Numbered from the stretch's first letter, positions 25,573 through 34,519 are shown. The stretch is DNA of 45,569 bases from Yinghuangia seranimata (GCF_029953285.1 NZ_JASAOI010000091.1:1-45569), one strand, 5' to 3'. Numbers and translations: made by a program. The notes: generated from the sequence alone by a model not told the origin.

Positions 25573-26226
25573 ATGCTCAACAAATACGCACGCGCTTTCT
25601 TCACCCGCGTGCTCACCCCGTTCGCGAGCTTCCTCATCCGCAAGGGGGTCAGTCCGGACACGGTCACCCTCATCGGGACCCTCGGCGTCGTCGTGGGGGC
25701 GCTGGTCTTCTTCCCGTTCGGACACTTCTTCGTCGGGACGCTGGTGATCACCGCGTTCATCTTCTCCGACCTGGTCGACGGCAACATGGCCCGCCAGATC
25801 GGGCGGTCCACGAAGTGGGGCGCGTTCCTCGACTCCACGCTCGACCGCGTCGCGGACGCGGCGATCTTCGGCGCGCTCACGGTGTGGTTCGCGGGCGACG
25901 GCGACAACCTGCGGCTGACCGTGCTGTGCGTGATCTGCCTCGGCACCGGCCAGGTCGTGTCGTACACGAAGGCCCGCGCCGAGAGCCTCGGCCTCAAGTG
26001 CGACGTGTCCGGCATGGTCGAGCGCGCCGACCGCCTCGTGGTGGTGCTCGTGGCGACCGGTCTCGACGGGCTGGGCCTCCCGTACATCCAGGAAGTCGCC
26101 CTCTGGTACGTCGCGGTGGGCAGCGTCGTCACCGTCTTCCAGCGCATGATCGCGGTCCGCAAGGAGGCCGACGGCCTCGAGCTGGCACGGCCCAACCAGG
26201 CCCCGGAGGGCGGTGGAACGGCGTGA
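25573..26226 (+). CDS. pgsA: Phosphatidylinositol phosphate synthase (CDP-alcohol phosphotransferase)
   Basis: 217-aa membrane enzyme that joins CDP-diacylglycerol with inositol 1-phosphate to give phosphatidylinositol phosphate. The complete CDP-OH signature is present: D66, D69-G70, A73-R74, G83, D87 and D91. Further hydrophobic segments follow. ATG at 25573 matches the MLNKYARAF start of Streptomyces homologues, although its GGGAAGG is unusually close. It is first in a coupled cluster with the PatA- and PimA-like genes, which supports the PI rather than PG assignment. Confidence 0.9.
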   Translation: MLNKYARAFFTRVLTPFASFLIRKGVSPDTVTLIGTLGVVVGALVFFPFGHFFVGTLVITAFIFSDLVDGNMARQIGRSTKWGAFLDSTLDRVADAAIFGALTVWFAGDGDNLRLTVLCVICLGTGQVVSYTKARAESLGLKCDVSGMVERADRLVVVLVATGLDGLGLPYIQEVALWYVAVGSVVTVFQRMIAVRKEADGLELARPNQAPEGGGTA

Positions 26227-27164
26227 AACAGCGCCTGGTCGACGCGGGGTTCGGCCTGGGCTGGTCGGTCGTCAAGTGGCTGCCCGAGCCCGTGGCGCGG
26301 ACGGCGTTCAACGCCGCCGCCGACTGGGTGTGGTTCCGCCGGGGCGACAGCGTCGAGCAGCTCGAGGCGAACCTGCGCCGGGTGCTGCCGGACGCGAGCG
26401 ACAAGCGCATCTCCGAGGTGACGCGGGCCGGGATGCGCTCCTACCTGCGCTACTTCCAGGAGGCGTTCCGGCTCCCGGTGTGGGACGAGAAGGCCGTCCT
26501 GGAACGCATGTCGATCGGGCACCTGGACCGCCTGGAGAAGGCGTCCGCGCTCGGCAAGGGCGTCATCTTCGCGCTGCCCCACATGGGCAACTGGGACCTG
26601 GCCGGCGCGAGCATCACCGCGCGCGGCTACCCGTTCACCACGGTCGCCGAGCGGTTGAAGCCCGAGGCGCTGTACGAGCGTTTCCTGGAGTACCGCACGT
26701 CGCTGGGCATGGAGGTGCTGCCGCTGACCGGCGGCGACGCCAACACCTTCGGGGTGCTGGCGCGGCGGCTGCGCGAAGGCCGGCTGATCTGCCTGCTCGC
26801 CGACCGCGACCTGACGAAGAACGGCATCCCGGTCGAGTTCTTCGGCGAGCAGACCCGCATGCCGGCCGGGCCCGCGGCGCTGTCGCTGCAGACCGGCGCG
26901 GCGCTGATCCCGGTGACGCTGGCGTACCGCAAGGTCGGCATCCACGCGACGCTGCACCCCGTCGTGCCGGTGCCCGAGGAGGGCGACCGCAAGGCGAAGA
27001 TCGCCGCGATGACGCAGGGCGTCGCCGACGCGTTCGCGGCCGGCATCCGCAAGAGCCCGCAGGACTGGCACATGCCGCAGCGGCTGTGGCTGTCCGACCT
27101 GGACGCTGAGCGCCTCGCGAAGATCCAGGGCGGCAACGGGGCGGAGCCCGGGGGCCGCGGGTGA
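26223..27164 (+). CDS. PIM acyltransferase-like (PatA family, LpxL/HtrB fold)
   Basis: 313 aa from GTG at 26223, overlapping the pgsA stop (GTGA). The catalytic HX4D motif is H120-M-G-N-W-D125. GEQTRMPAGPAALSLQTGAALIPV is the usual later acceptor-site segment. Its mycobacterial counterpart PatA (Rv2611c) transfers palmitate to the mannose of PIM on the inner membrane face. The position between pgsA and the PimA-like gene strongly supports the same step here. Acyl-donor specificity is unknown. Confidence 0.88.
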   Translation: MKQRLVDAGFGLGWSVVKWLPEPVARTAFNAAADWVWFRRGDSVEQLEANLRRVLPDASDKRISEVTRAGMRSYLRYFQEAFRLPVWDEKAVLERMSIGHLDRLEKASALGKGVIFALPHMGNWDLAGASITARGYPFTTVAERLKPEALYERFLEYRTSLGMEVLPLTGGDANTFGVLARRLREGRLICLLADRDLTKNGIPVEFFGEQTRMPAGPAALSLQTGAALIPVTLAYRKVGIHATLHPVVPVPEEGDRKAKIAAMTQGVADAFAAGIRKSPQDWHMPQRLWLSDLDAERLAKIQGGNGAEPGGRG

Positions 27165-28297
27165 GGATCGGCGTCGTCTGCCCGTACTCGTGGGACGTTC
27201 CGGGCGGCGTGCAGTACCACGTGCGCGACCTCGCGAACTGGCTGATCGCGCGCGGCCACGAGGTGTCGGTGCTGGCGCCCGCCGACGACGACACACCGCT
27301 GCCGCCGTACGTGGTGAGCGCGGGCCGCGCGGTGCCGATCCGCTACAACGGCTCGGTGGCGCGGCTGAACTTCGGCTTCCTGTCCGCCGCGCGGGTGCGC
27401 CGCTGGATCCACGACGGCGAGTTCGACGTGCTGCACATCCACGAGCCCGCCACGCCCAGCCTGTCGCTGCTGGCGTGCTGGTCGGCGTCCGGGCCCGTGG
27501 TCGCCACGTTCCACACGTCCAACCCGCGCTCGCGGGCGATGATCGCGGCGTACCCGATCCTGCAGCCGGCGCTGGAGAAGATCAGCGCGCGGATCGCGGT
27601 GTCGGAGTACGCGCGCCGCACGCTCGTCGAACACCTGGGCGGCGACGCGGTGGTCATCCCCAACGGCGTCGAGGTCGCGTTCTTCGCGGACGCCGAGCCG
27701 GAGCCCGCGTGGCAGGGCACCCCCGAGGCGCCGGTGCTCGGCTTCATCGGGCGGATCGACGAGCCCCGCAAGGGACTTCCGGTGCTGCTGGAGGCGTTCC
27801 CGCGCATCGCGGCGGCGCTGCCCGGCGTGCGGCTGCTGGTCGCGGGGCGCGGTGACGAGGAGGAGGCCGCCGAGGGGCTGCCGGACGCGGTGCGCGGCCA
27901 GGTGACGTTCCTCGGCATGGTGAGCGACGAGGAGAAGGCGCGGCTGCTGCGCAGCGTCGACGTGTACGTCGCGCCCAACACCGGCGGCGAGAGCTTCGGC
28001 ATCATCCTCGTCGAGGCGATGTCCGCGGGAGCGCCGGTGCTGGCGAGCGACCTGGACGCGTTCCGGCAGGTGCTCGACGGCGGCCGGGCGGGGGAGCTGT
28101 TCGACGTCGAGGACGCCGACGCGCTCGCGGACGCGGCGATCGCGCTGCTGCGCGACCCCGAGCGGCGCGCCGAACTGCGCGAGATCGGCGTCCGGCACGT
28201 GCGCCGCTACGACTGGGAGACCGTCGGCGCCGACATCCTCGGCGTCTACGAGACCGTCACGGCGGGTGCGAACCCGCTTATGGGACAGGCGGATTGA
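27161..28297 (+). CDS. pimA: Phosphatidylinositol alpha-mannosyltransferase (PimA-like, GT4)
   Basis: 378-aa GT-B glycosyltransferase. The N-terminal PYSWDVPGGVQYHV loop binds acceptor; FHTSNPRSRA and GFIGRIDEPRKG follow. The C-terminal GGESFGIILVEAMSAG is the GT4 EX7E nucleotide-sugar region. It should transfer mannose from GDP-mannose to inositol of PI at the cytoplasmic face. GTG at 27161 overlaps the acyltransferase stop, making a three-gene coupled cluster. Length matches PimA. Confidence 0.9.
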   Translation: MRIGVVCPYSWDVPGGVQYHVRDLANWLIARGHEVSVLAPADDDTPLPPYVVSAGRAVPIRYNGSVARLNFGFLSAARVRRWIHDGEFDVLHIHEPATPSLSLLACWSASGPVVATFHTSNPRSRAMIAAYPILQPALEKISARIAVSEYARRTLVEHLGGDAVVIPNGVEVAFFADAEPEPAWQGTPEAPVLGFIGRIDEPRKGLPVLLEAFPRIAAALPGVRLLVAGRGDEEEAAEGLPDAVRGQVTFLGMVSDEEKARLLRSVDVYVAPNTGGESFGIILVEAMSAGAPVLASDLDAFRQVLDGGRAGELFDVEDADALADAAIALLRDPERRAELREIGVRHVRRYDWETVGADILGVYETVTAGANPLMGQAD

Positions 28298-28301
28298 GCC
28301 C

Positions 28302-28850
28302 ATGATGACCGCCGTCTGGATCATCCTCGCGGTACTCGCGATCGGCATCTACCTCAGCTGGACCGCGGGCCGGCTCGACCGGCTGCACGCCCGCGTCGAC
28401 TCCACGCGCGCCGCGCTCGACGCCCAGTTGGTGCGCCGCGCCTCGATCGCGCTGGAGATCGCCACGTCCGGGCTGCTGGACCCGGCCAGCTCGCTGGTGC
28501 TCGCGGGCGCCGCCCACGACGCGCGCGGCGCGGCAGAGGAGGACCGCGAGATAGCGGAGAGCGAGCTGACCCGGGCGCTGCGGATCGTCTTCGAGGACCC
28601 CGGCCAGGTCGAGGACCTGCGCGCCCGGCTCGGCGGCGACGAACTGGTCGGCGAGCTGCAGACCGCGGTGCGGCGGGCACCCATGGCGCGGCGCTTCCAC
28701 AACGACGCGGTACGGTCGGCGCGTGCGGTGCGGCGCCACCGCATCGTGCGCTACCTGCGGCTGGCGGGCCACGCCCCGTACCCCGTCACGTTCGAGATGG
28801 ACGACGAGGAGCCGCCTACGCTGCTGCCGGGCGGCACCGCCACGGCGTGA
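28302..28850 (+). CDS. LemA-like membrane protein
   Basis: 182 aa. One N-terminal helix (about 3-21, facing out N-terminus first) is followed by a long alpha-helical region beginning RLDRLHARVDSTRAALDAQL. The RFHNDAVRSARAVRRHR motif near the C-terminus matches the LemA pattern R-x-N-D-A-V-R. Function is unknown. It starts 4 nt after the pimA stop, so it is probably part of that operon. Two ATGs (28302, 28305) are possible. Confidence 0.72.
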   Translation: MMTAVWIILAVLAIGIYLSWTAGRLDRLHARVDSTRAALDAQLVRRASIALEIATSGLLDPASSLVLAGAAHDARGAAEEDREIAESELTRALRIVFEDPGQVEDLRARLGGDELVGELQTAVRRAPMARRFHNDAVRSARAVRRHRIVRYLRLAGHAPYPVTFEMDDEEPPTLLPGGTATA

Positions 28851-29087
28851 CCGCGTGTAGGACGGGCAGGACGAGCGGGACGACCGCGGACGGGAATCCG
28901 CAGGCTGTCAAACAGGCGCCCACCAGGTTGACGATTCGTAAAGTGGTCCGGTTTTTCGCCCCCAGAGTGGCGCAGGAAGCCGGTACAGATCACTCGTACG
29001 ATGGACCGGTACGTCAGCTGTGACGCGGATGCATCCCGTCTTCAGCCGTCTTCATCCGTCTTCATACCGTCGTGTGAGAGGTCAAGC
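28851..29087 (+). promoter_or_regulatory. pdxS promoter/leader with PdxR-like motif and decamer repeats
   Basis: AAAGTGGTC at 28940-28948 matches the first part of the PdxR-type motif as I recall it (AAAGTGGW(T)CTA), placed after a TTGACG at 28928-28933. A second, weaker copy (AGAGTGG) lies at 28964-28970. From 29036 to 29065 there are three 10-bp tandem units CCGTCTTCA(G/T), then CCGTC. The regulator itself is not in the window. Confidence 0.4.
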
Positions 29088-30002
29088 GTGTCCACCACCC
29101 CCGCAACTGCCGAGTCCGCCCCCCAGACCGGTACCCAGCTGGTGAAGCGCGGCATGGCCGAGCAGCTCAAGGGCGGTGTGATCATGGACGTGGTCACGCC
29201 GGAGCAGGCGAAGATCGCCGAGGACGCGGGCGCCGTCGCCGTCATGGCCCTCGAGCGGGTCCCCGCCGACATCCGCAAGGACGGCGGCGTCGCGCGCATG
29301 TCCGACCCGGACATGATCGAGGGCATCATCAACGCCGTCTCGATCCCCGTGATGGCCAAGGCCCGCATCGGCCACTTCGTCGAGGCCCAGGTCATCCAGT
29401 CGCTCGGCGTCGACTACATCGACGAGTCCGAGGTCCTGACCCCGGCCGACGAGGTCAACCACATCAACAAGTGGAACTTCACCACGCCGTTCGTGTGCGG
29501 TGCCACCAACCTGGGCGAGGCGCTGCGCCGCATCGCCGAGGGCGCGGCCATGATCCGCTCGAAGGGCGAGGCCGGCACCGGCAACGTCGTCGAGGCGACC
29601 CGCCACATGCGCACCATCCTGGGCGACATCCGCAAGCTCGCCGCCCTCGAGGAGGACGAGCTCTTCGTCGCCGCCAAGAACCTCCAGGCGCCCTACGCGC
29701 TCGTCAAGGAGGTCGCCGAGCTCGGCAAGCTGCCCGTCGTCATGTTCACCGCGGGCGGCATCGCCACCCCGGCCGACGCCGCGATGATGATGCAGCTCGG
29801 CGCCGAGGGCGTGTTCGTCGGCTCCGGCATCTTCAAGTCCGGCGACCCGGCCAAGCGCGCCAAGGCGATCGTCGAGGCCACCACGCACTTCGAGGACGCG
29901 GACATCATCGCCAAGGTCTCGCGCGGCCTGGGCGAGGCGATGGTCGGCATCAACATCGACACGCTGCCCGAGTCCGAGCGGTACGCCGGCCGCGGCTGGT
30001 GA
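29088..30002 (+). CDS. pdxS: Pyridoxal 5'-phosphate synthase subunit PdxS
   Basis: 304-aa (beta/alpha)8 synthase that makes PLP from ribose 5-phosphate, glyceraldehyde 3-phosphate and ammonia. Recognisable stretches are [41 protein letters not shown] (with the catalytic Lys of this class), and [18 protein letters not shown] at 29088 was chosen; upstream residues are not conserved. It is followed by pdxT. Very high conservation. Confidence 0.96.
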   Translation: MSTTPATAESAPQTGTQLVKRGMAEQLKGGVIMDVVTPEQAKIAEDAGAVAVMALERVPADIRKDGGVARMSDPDMIEGIINAVSIPVMAKARIGHFVEAQVIQSLGVDYIDESEVLTPADEVNHINKWNFTTPFVCGATNLGEALRRIAEGAAMIRSKGEAGTGNVVEATRHMRTILGDIRKLAALEEDELFVAAKNLQAPYALVKEVAELGKLPVVMFTAGGIATPADAAMMMQLGAEGVFVGSGIFKSGDPAKRAKAIVEATTHFEDADIIAKVSRGLGEAMVGINIDTLPESERYAGRGW

Positions 30003-30048
30003 ACCCCGCGGCTCGTTGCCCACGCAACCTGCCGTAGCAGTACCCCGT

Positions 30049-30082
30049 CCGGGCCCGGCGGCCACTCGGCCGCCGGGCCCGG
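30049..30082 (+). terminator. 15-bp hairpin between pdxS and pdxT
   Basis: A perfect 15-bp stem (30049-30063 with 30068-30082) and a 4-nt ACTC loop lie in the 148-bp pdxS-pdxT gap. No U-tract follows, so partial termination or mRNA 3' stabilisation is likelier than complete stop. Confidence 0.5.
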
Positions 30083-30150
30083 TCCGCGTGCCGCACCGCG
30101 CCGCGGCGCCCGCACAGCCCCAGCCGTACCGAAACTTCCTTGAGGTCAAC

Positions 30151-30756
30151 GTGTCTTCACCCACCATCGGGGTGCTCGCCGTCCAGGGCGACGTGCGCGA
30201 GCACGCCGTCGCGCTCGCCGAGGCCGGGGCGCTCGCCCGCCCGGTCCGCAAGCCCGAGGAGATCGCCGAGGTCGACGCGCTGGTCATCCCCGGCGGCGAG
30301 TCCACCACGATGTCCAAGCTCGCGGTGACCTTCGGCCTGTTCGCCCCGCTCCGCGAGCGGGTCGCGGCCGGCATGCCGGTCTACGGCTCGTGCGCCGGCA
30401 TGATCATGCTGGCCGACAAGATCCTCGACGGCCGCGCCGACCAGGAGACCGTCGGCGGGATAGACATGACGGTGCGCCGCAACGCGTTCGGACGGCAGAA
30501 CCAGTCGTTCGAGGCCGACGTCGCGTTCAAGCCCGCCCCGGAGTCGCCCGTGCACGGCGTGTTCATCCGCGCCCCGTGGGTCGAGTCGGTCGGCGCCGGC
30601 GTCGAGGTGCTGGCCACCCTCGAGAGCGGCCCGTACGAGGGCCGCGTCGTCGCGGTCCGCCAGGGCAACCTGGTCGCCACCTCGTTCCACCCGGAGCTGA
30701 CCCCGGACCGCCGCGTCCACGAGTACTTCGTCGGGTTGGTCCGCGACGCCGTGTGA
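30151..30756 (+). CDS. pdxT: Pyridoxal 5'-phosphate synthase glutaminase PdxT
   Basis: 201-aa class I glutamine amidotransferase that feeds ammonia to PdxS. The triad is C81 (YGSCAG), H180 and E182 (SFHPEL); IPGGESTTM is the oxyanion-hole/substrate segment. GTG at 30151 gives the standard [11 protein letters not shown] opening. The 148-bp gap from pdxS is unusual for this pair and contains a large hairpin. Confidence 0.95.
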   Translation: MSSPTIGVLAVQGDVREHAVALAEAGALARPVRKPEEIAEVDALVIPGGESTTMSKLAVTFGLFAPLRERVAAGMPVYGSCAGMIMLADKILDGRADQETVGGIDMTVRRNAFGRQNQSFEADVAFKPAPESPVHGVFIRAPWVESVGAGVEVLATLESGPYEGRVVAVRQGNLVATSFHPELTPDRRVHEYFVGLVRDAV

Positions 30757-30868
30757 ACCGGCGCGTGTGAACCATGGGTGAACACGGCGGTGCTCCCCGC
30801 GTCGGTAGGATCTTCCCGTGGCCTCAGGGCCGCGGCAGCGAACAGGTGACCTGAAGGAGTAGAGGCGG

Positions 30869-31621
30869 ATGTCCGGCCACTCAAAGTGGGCGACCACCAA
30901 GCACAAAAAGGCCGTCATCGACGCCAAGCGCGGAAAGCTCTTCGCCAAGCTCATCAAGAACATCGAGGTGGCGGCGCGGACCGGCGGCGGTGACGTTACG
31001 GGTAACCCGACGCTGTACGACGCCATCCAGAAGGCGAAGAAGAGCTCGGTCCCCAACGACAACATCGACCGCGCCGTCAAGCGCGGCTCGGGTGCCGAGG
31101 CCGGCGGCGCGGACTACCAGTCGATCACCTACGAAGGCTACGGCCCCAACGGTGTCGCGGTCCTCATCGAGTGCCTGACCGACAACCGCAACCGCGCGGC
31201 GTCGGACGTGCGCGTGGCGATGACGCGCAACGGCGGCTCGATGGCCGACCCGGGCTCGGTGTCGTACATGTTCACCCGCAAGGGTGTCGTGATCGTCCCC
31301 AAGAACGAGCTCAGCGAGGACGACGTGCTCGGCGCGGTCCTCGACGCGGGCGCCGAGGAGGTCAACGACCTCGGCGAGGCGTTCGAGGTGGTCAGCGAGG
31401 CGACAGACCTCATCCCGGTGCGCACCGCGCTCCAGGACGCCGGCATCGACTACGACTCGGCCGAGGCGAACTTCCTCCCCAGCGTCACCGTCGAGCTGGA
31501 CGAGGACGGCGCCCGCAAGATCTTCCGCCTCATCGAGGCGCTCGAGGACTCCGACGACGTGCAGAACGTCTACGCGAACTTCGACGTCTCCGACGAGGTC
31601 ATGGAGAAGATCGACGCCTGA
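30869..31621 (+). CDS. yebC: YebC/PmpR-family transcriptional regulator or translation factor
   Basis: 250 aa with the invariant [14 protein letters not shown] start and [21 protein letters not shown]. The [12 protein letters not shown] and FTRKGV segments of TACO1/YebC are intact. YebC proteins have been described as DNA-binding regulators, and more recent work ties this family to translation of proline stretches. ATG at 30869 follows AAGGAG. Usual neighbour of ruvC, here separated by two reverse-strand genes. Confidence 0.95.
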   Translation: MSGHSKWATTKHKKAVIDAKRGKLFAKLIKNIEVAARTGGGDVTGNPTLYDAIQKAKKSSVPNDNIDRAVKRGSGAEAGGADYQSITYEGYGPNGVAVLIECLTDNRNRAASDVRVAMTRNGGSMADPGSVSYMFTRKGVVIVPKNELSEDDVLGAVLDAGAEEVNDLGEAFEVVSEATDLIPVRTALQDAGIDYDSAEANFLPSVTVELDEDGARKIFRLIEALEDSDDVQNVYANFDVSDEVMEKIDA

Positions 31622-31645
31622 CGCGCGAACGCGCGGACACATACG

Positions 31646-31680
31646 CGAGGGGCCGACCGCAGCACGCGGTCGGCCCCTCG
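31646..31680. terminator. Bidirectional terminator, yebC/PIG-V gene
   Basis: CGAGGGGCCGACCGC (31646-31660) and its exact complement (31666-31680) flank a 5-nt loop between convergent genes. Stem is 15 bp with no U-tract. Confidence 0.75.
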
Positions 31681-31696
31681 CGTTGTCGGTGGGGCG

Positions 31697-32983
31697 CTAC
31701 GGGTTCGTGTTGACGACGTACACCAGATAGCCGACGTACCAGCCGGAGAACGCCGCCCCCGCGACCAGCACGACCGCCGCCACCTTGCGCGGCCAGCGCG
31801 CCATCAGCGCGGCCAGCGGCAGCCCGATGGTGAAGGCCGGGAGCATGAAGCGCGGCTTGGACTGGAAGAACCATCCGTTGCTGGTGGTCAGCGCCAGGAA
31901 CATCACCAGGCCGCCGTACACGTGCACGGCCAGCGGCACCTTGCGGTCGCGGAACGACCAGATCATCAGCGCGACCGACAGGATGATCACGAAGGTGCAC
32001 ACGACGTAGATCGGCCGGCCCAGGTGGGTCAGGTACTTGTTCATCCACTGGACCGTGCTGACACCGAAGTCCATGCGCAGGTTGAACGCCTTGTCCTGGA
32101 TCCAGAACCACGCGTCCCACCGCTTGCCGATGTAGCCCACCCACGCGATGAAGCCGACGCAGCCGAGCGGCGCCAGCACCGTCGCCACGACCGGCCGGCG
32201 CGCCTCGGGGGCCGGCAGCCCGACCCGGGTGCCGTCGTCCCGGCGGCTGAGCACCACCTGGAGCGCGGCCACCCCGAGCGCCGCGACCAGGGCGAACGCC
32301 GTGTTGCGGGTGAAGCCCGCGAGGATCGTCAGCGTCATCGCCGTCATCCACCGGCGGCGCACGATCGCGAGCAGCGCCCACGACGCGAAGGCGACGAACA
32401 GCGCCTCGGAATAGACCATCGTCAGCACCATCGACCCGGGTGCAACGGCCCACAGCAGCGCGAACAGCGTGGCGACGCGGTGGCTGCCGGTCAGCTCGCG
32501 GCCCAGCGCGTATATGCCCCACGCCGCGACGGCGCCGGACGCGAAGGTGACGACCATGCCCGCGGCGAGCGAGTCCAGGCCGGTCACCGTGGAGACGGCG
32601 CGCATCAGGTACGGGTAGCCGGGGAAGAACTCGACGTTGACCCAGTACGGCTTGCCCAGCGGTGACACCGGAAGCCGGTCCACGTACCCGAAGTCGGCGA
32701 TGTCGCGGAACCACAGGCCGTCCCACGAACCGACCATCTTCCAGAACGGCTTGTGCGCCGCGAACGCCATGAGCCCGAACACGACCAGGTTGACCACGCG
32801 CGCGAGCAGGTAGCCGACGATCGCCGGAAGCGCCGGGCGCACCGCGACCGCGAACCGCCGGCCCGCCTCGCCCGCGGCGCCGCGCGCCCGGGCGGCGAGG
32901 TCCCGGACGTCGGACCCGGCGCCCGCCGCGGCGGGAGGAGCCGCCGACGCGTCCGGGACGACCGGCGTGGACGGTTGCGGCAT
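31697..32983 (-). CDS. PIG-V-type GT-C mannosyltransferase
   Basis: 428-aa polytopic protein. The first extracytoplasmic loop has SWDGLWFRDIADFGY, matching the PIG-V W-D-x-x-x-Y/W-x-x-I-A motif with its candidate catalytic Asp. VYSEALFVAFASWALL matches the second PIG-V motif, and a Pro/Ala-rich cytoplasmic N-terminus precedes. It probably adds mannose from polyprenyl-phosphate mannose on the outer face, to a lipid or glycan; linkage to PIM or lipomannan is inference from the nearby pim genes. ATG at 32983 has AAAGG 6 nt upstream. Confidence 0.8.
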   Translation of the reverse strand: MPQPSTPVVPDASAAPPAAAGAGSDVRDLAARARGAAGEAGRRFAVAVRPALPAIVGYLLARVVNLVVFGLMAFAAHKPFWKMVGSWDGLWFRDIADFGYVDRLPVSPLGKPYWVNVEFFPGYPYLMRAVSTVTGLDSLAAGMVVTFASGAVAAWGIYALGRELTGSHRVATLFALLWAVAPGSMVLTMVYSEALFVAFASWALLAIVRRRWMTAMTLTILAGFTRNTAFALVAALGVAALQVVLSRRDDGTRVGLPAPEARRPVVATVLAPLGCVGFIAWVGYIGKRWDAWFWIQDKAFNLRMDFGVSTVQWMNKYLTHLGRPIYVVCTFVIILSVALMIWSFRDRKVPLAVHVYGGLVMFLALTTSNGWFFQSKPRFMLPAFTIGLPLAALMARWPRKVAAVVLVAGAAFSGWYVGYLVYVVNTNP

Positions 32984-33062
32984 GGCGGCCTTTCTGCGGA
33001 AACCCGGGCGCCGCGCGTGGTTGCGCGCGGAGGTGCCCGGGCGTGATCGACCCGATACAGGG

Positions 33063-33248
33063 TAAGCGCTCTCGGGGAGGTGGAGTGCGCCTGCGCGTTG
33101 TTCAGTGCCGTGCATCGCAAGGCGCGGGACCGAAGCTCGTACTCGGTCGTACTCGCGAGGTTCCGCAACGCCGCGAGCTTGGGAGGGCCGCTAGGCCCGG
33201 AGGTGATGGGCGGCGCGCAGGTGTGCTCCACCTCCCCGAGAGCGCTTA
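33063..33248. mobile_element. 186-bp TA-bounded inverted-repeat element (MITE-like)
   Basis: The element starts TAAGCGCTCTCGGGGAGG and ends with the complement. The terminal inverted repeats are about 37 bp (33063-33099 with 33212-33248), with three transition mismatches. Weaker pairing continues inward, and an AAGCTCG/CGAGCTT stem lies at its centre. The outer TA could be a target duplication of the mariner/IS630 type. It carries no gene. It sits in the 298-bp gap between the PIG-V gene and the truncated-haemoglobin gene. Whether other copies exist is not visible here. Confidence 0.6.
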
Positions 33249-33281
33249 GGCGCCGGATACGCCGGAACGGTGGCGAGGAGC

Positions 33282-33776
33282 TCAGCCGCGCGGTGCGAGC
33301 GGCAGTGCCGACCGGCCCTCCGGGGCGGCGGCCCACGCGGTGTCGTCGTCGGCGATGTCCAGGCGGGCGCGCATCGCGGCGGCGATCCGGCCGGCCTGCA
33401 CGACCGCGCGGCGCGCGGTGGGGCCGGAGAACCGCGCCTCGACGGCGTCGGCCCACAACCGGGTCCAGCGGTCGAAGTGCGCCGCGGTCAGCGGGCTCAG
33501 CGCGTGCAGCGCGCGGTGCGGTTCCAGCGCGTTGCCGCGGTACCCGCCCCGGCGCAGCAACGTGACCTCCCAGAAGTCGGCGAGCCTGGGCAGGTGCGAC
33601 GCCAGGTCCATGTGCGCGACGTCGACGAACACCGGGCCGAGCAGGTCGTCGGCGAACGCCGCCCGGTAGAAGTCCTCGAGGAGGACGATGATGTCCTCGC
33701 GCGACGCGATGTCCCGCCCCGGCGCCTCCGCTCCGACGGTGTCGGCGGGCCGGGTCGGGTCGGATGACGCGGGCAT
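33282..33776 (-). CDS. Group III truncated haemoglobin
   Basis: 164 aa. After a 25-residue leader the globin fold begins: [48 protein letters not shown], then [19 protein letters not shown] with the candidate proximal His. The order and spacing match group III truncated haemoglobins. Its physiological ligand is unknown; these proteins are proposed to handle NO, peroxide or oxygen. ATG at 33776; upstream lies the ruvC promoter on the opposite strand. Confidence 0.88.
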   Translation of the reverse strand: MPASSDPTRPADTVGAEAPGRDIASREDIIVLLEDFYRAAFADDLLGPVFVDVAHMDLASHLPRLADFWEVTLLRRGGYRGNALEPHRALHALSPLTAAHFDRWTRLWADAVEARFSGPTARRAVVQAGRIAAAMRARLDIADDDTAWAAAPEGRSALPLAPRG

Positions 33777-33913
33777 GGACGCCTCTCGTTCGGCCGTCTC
33801 GCGTCGGCCGACACGAACGGGCTACGGGCATTCGAGTGGTTCCAGCGTACGTTCCCGCGGCGTGGCGGGCGCCGGCCGCGGGTCCCGCTCCGGTAGGGTC
33901 GTCCGACCGGGGC

Positions 33914-33925
33914 GAACACATGTTC
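33914..33925. promoter_or_regulatory. LexA (SOS) box of ruvC
   Basis: GAACACATGTTC, within CGAACACATGTTCG, fits GAACN4GTTC and lies 41 nt before the ruvC start. A possible -10 TAGGGT sits at 33894-33899, so LexA would cover the start region. LexA control of ruv genes is well known in other bacteria. Confidence 0.85.
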
Positions 33926-33966
33926 GCATCGGAGTGACCGGGCACGGCGGAACAGGGGAGCTGCGG

Positions 33967-34515
33967 GTGCGGGTGTTCGGAATCGACCCGGGGCTGACCC
34001 GCTGCGGGCTCGGCGTCGTCGACGGCGGCGTGGGCGCCCCGCTGCGCATGGTCGAGGCGGGCGTCGTGCGCACCCCCGCCGACGCCGCGATCGACGCGCG
34101 GCTGCTCGCCGTCGAAGAGGGCATCGAGGAGTGGCTCGACCGGCACAAGCCCGACTGCGTCGCCGTCGAACGGGTCTTCGCGCAGCACAACGTGCGCACC
34201 GTCATGGGCACCGCCCAGGCCTCCGCGGTCGCGATCGTGTGCGCCGCCCGCCGCGGGCTGCCCGTCACGCTGCACACGCCGAGCGAGGTCAAGGCCGCCG
34301 TCACCGGCTCAGGGCGTGCCGACAAGGCGCAGATCGGCGCGATGGTCGCGCGCATCCTGCGGCTCGACTCCCCGCCCAAGCCCGCCGACGCGGCCGACGC
34401 CGTCGCGCTCGCGATCTGCCACATCTGGCGCGGCGGCGCCACCAACAGGCTCGCCGCCGCGGTCGCCGCGGCCCGGACACCGGCACCGCGCCTGCCTCGC
34501 GGTACGCGAGGATGA
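33967..34515 (+). CDS. ruvC: Holliday junction resolvase RuvC
   Basis: 182-aa endonuclease that cuts Holliday junctions with RuvAB. The acidic active-site residues are D7 (GIDPG), E68 (VAVERVF), D141 and D144. GTG at 33967 was chosen because GGGGAG lies 6 nt upstream and gives VRVFGIDPG. The LexA box upstream predicts SOS induction. A 4-nt gap separates it from ruvA. Confidence 0.96.
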   Translation: MRVFGIDPGLTRCGLGVVDGGVGAPLRMVEAGVVRTPADAAIDARLLAVEEGIEEWLDRHKPDCVAVERVFAQHNVRTVMGTAQASAVAIVCAARRGLPVTLHTPSEVKAAVTGSGRADKAQIGAMVARILRLDSPPKPADAADAVALAICHIWRGGATNRLAAAVAAARTPAPRLPRGTRG

Positions 34516-34519
34516 CCCC

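Noticed and set aside
28302-28850. NUDIX hydrolase in the pim operon
   Set aside because: No NUDIX box; single helix and R-x-N-D-A-V-R motif fit LemA instead.
33043-33249. 68-codon frame across the inverted-repeat element
   Set aside because: Its sequence is dictated by the palindrome and has no start signal or homology.
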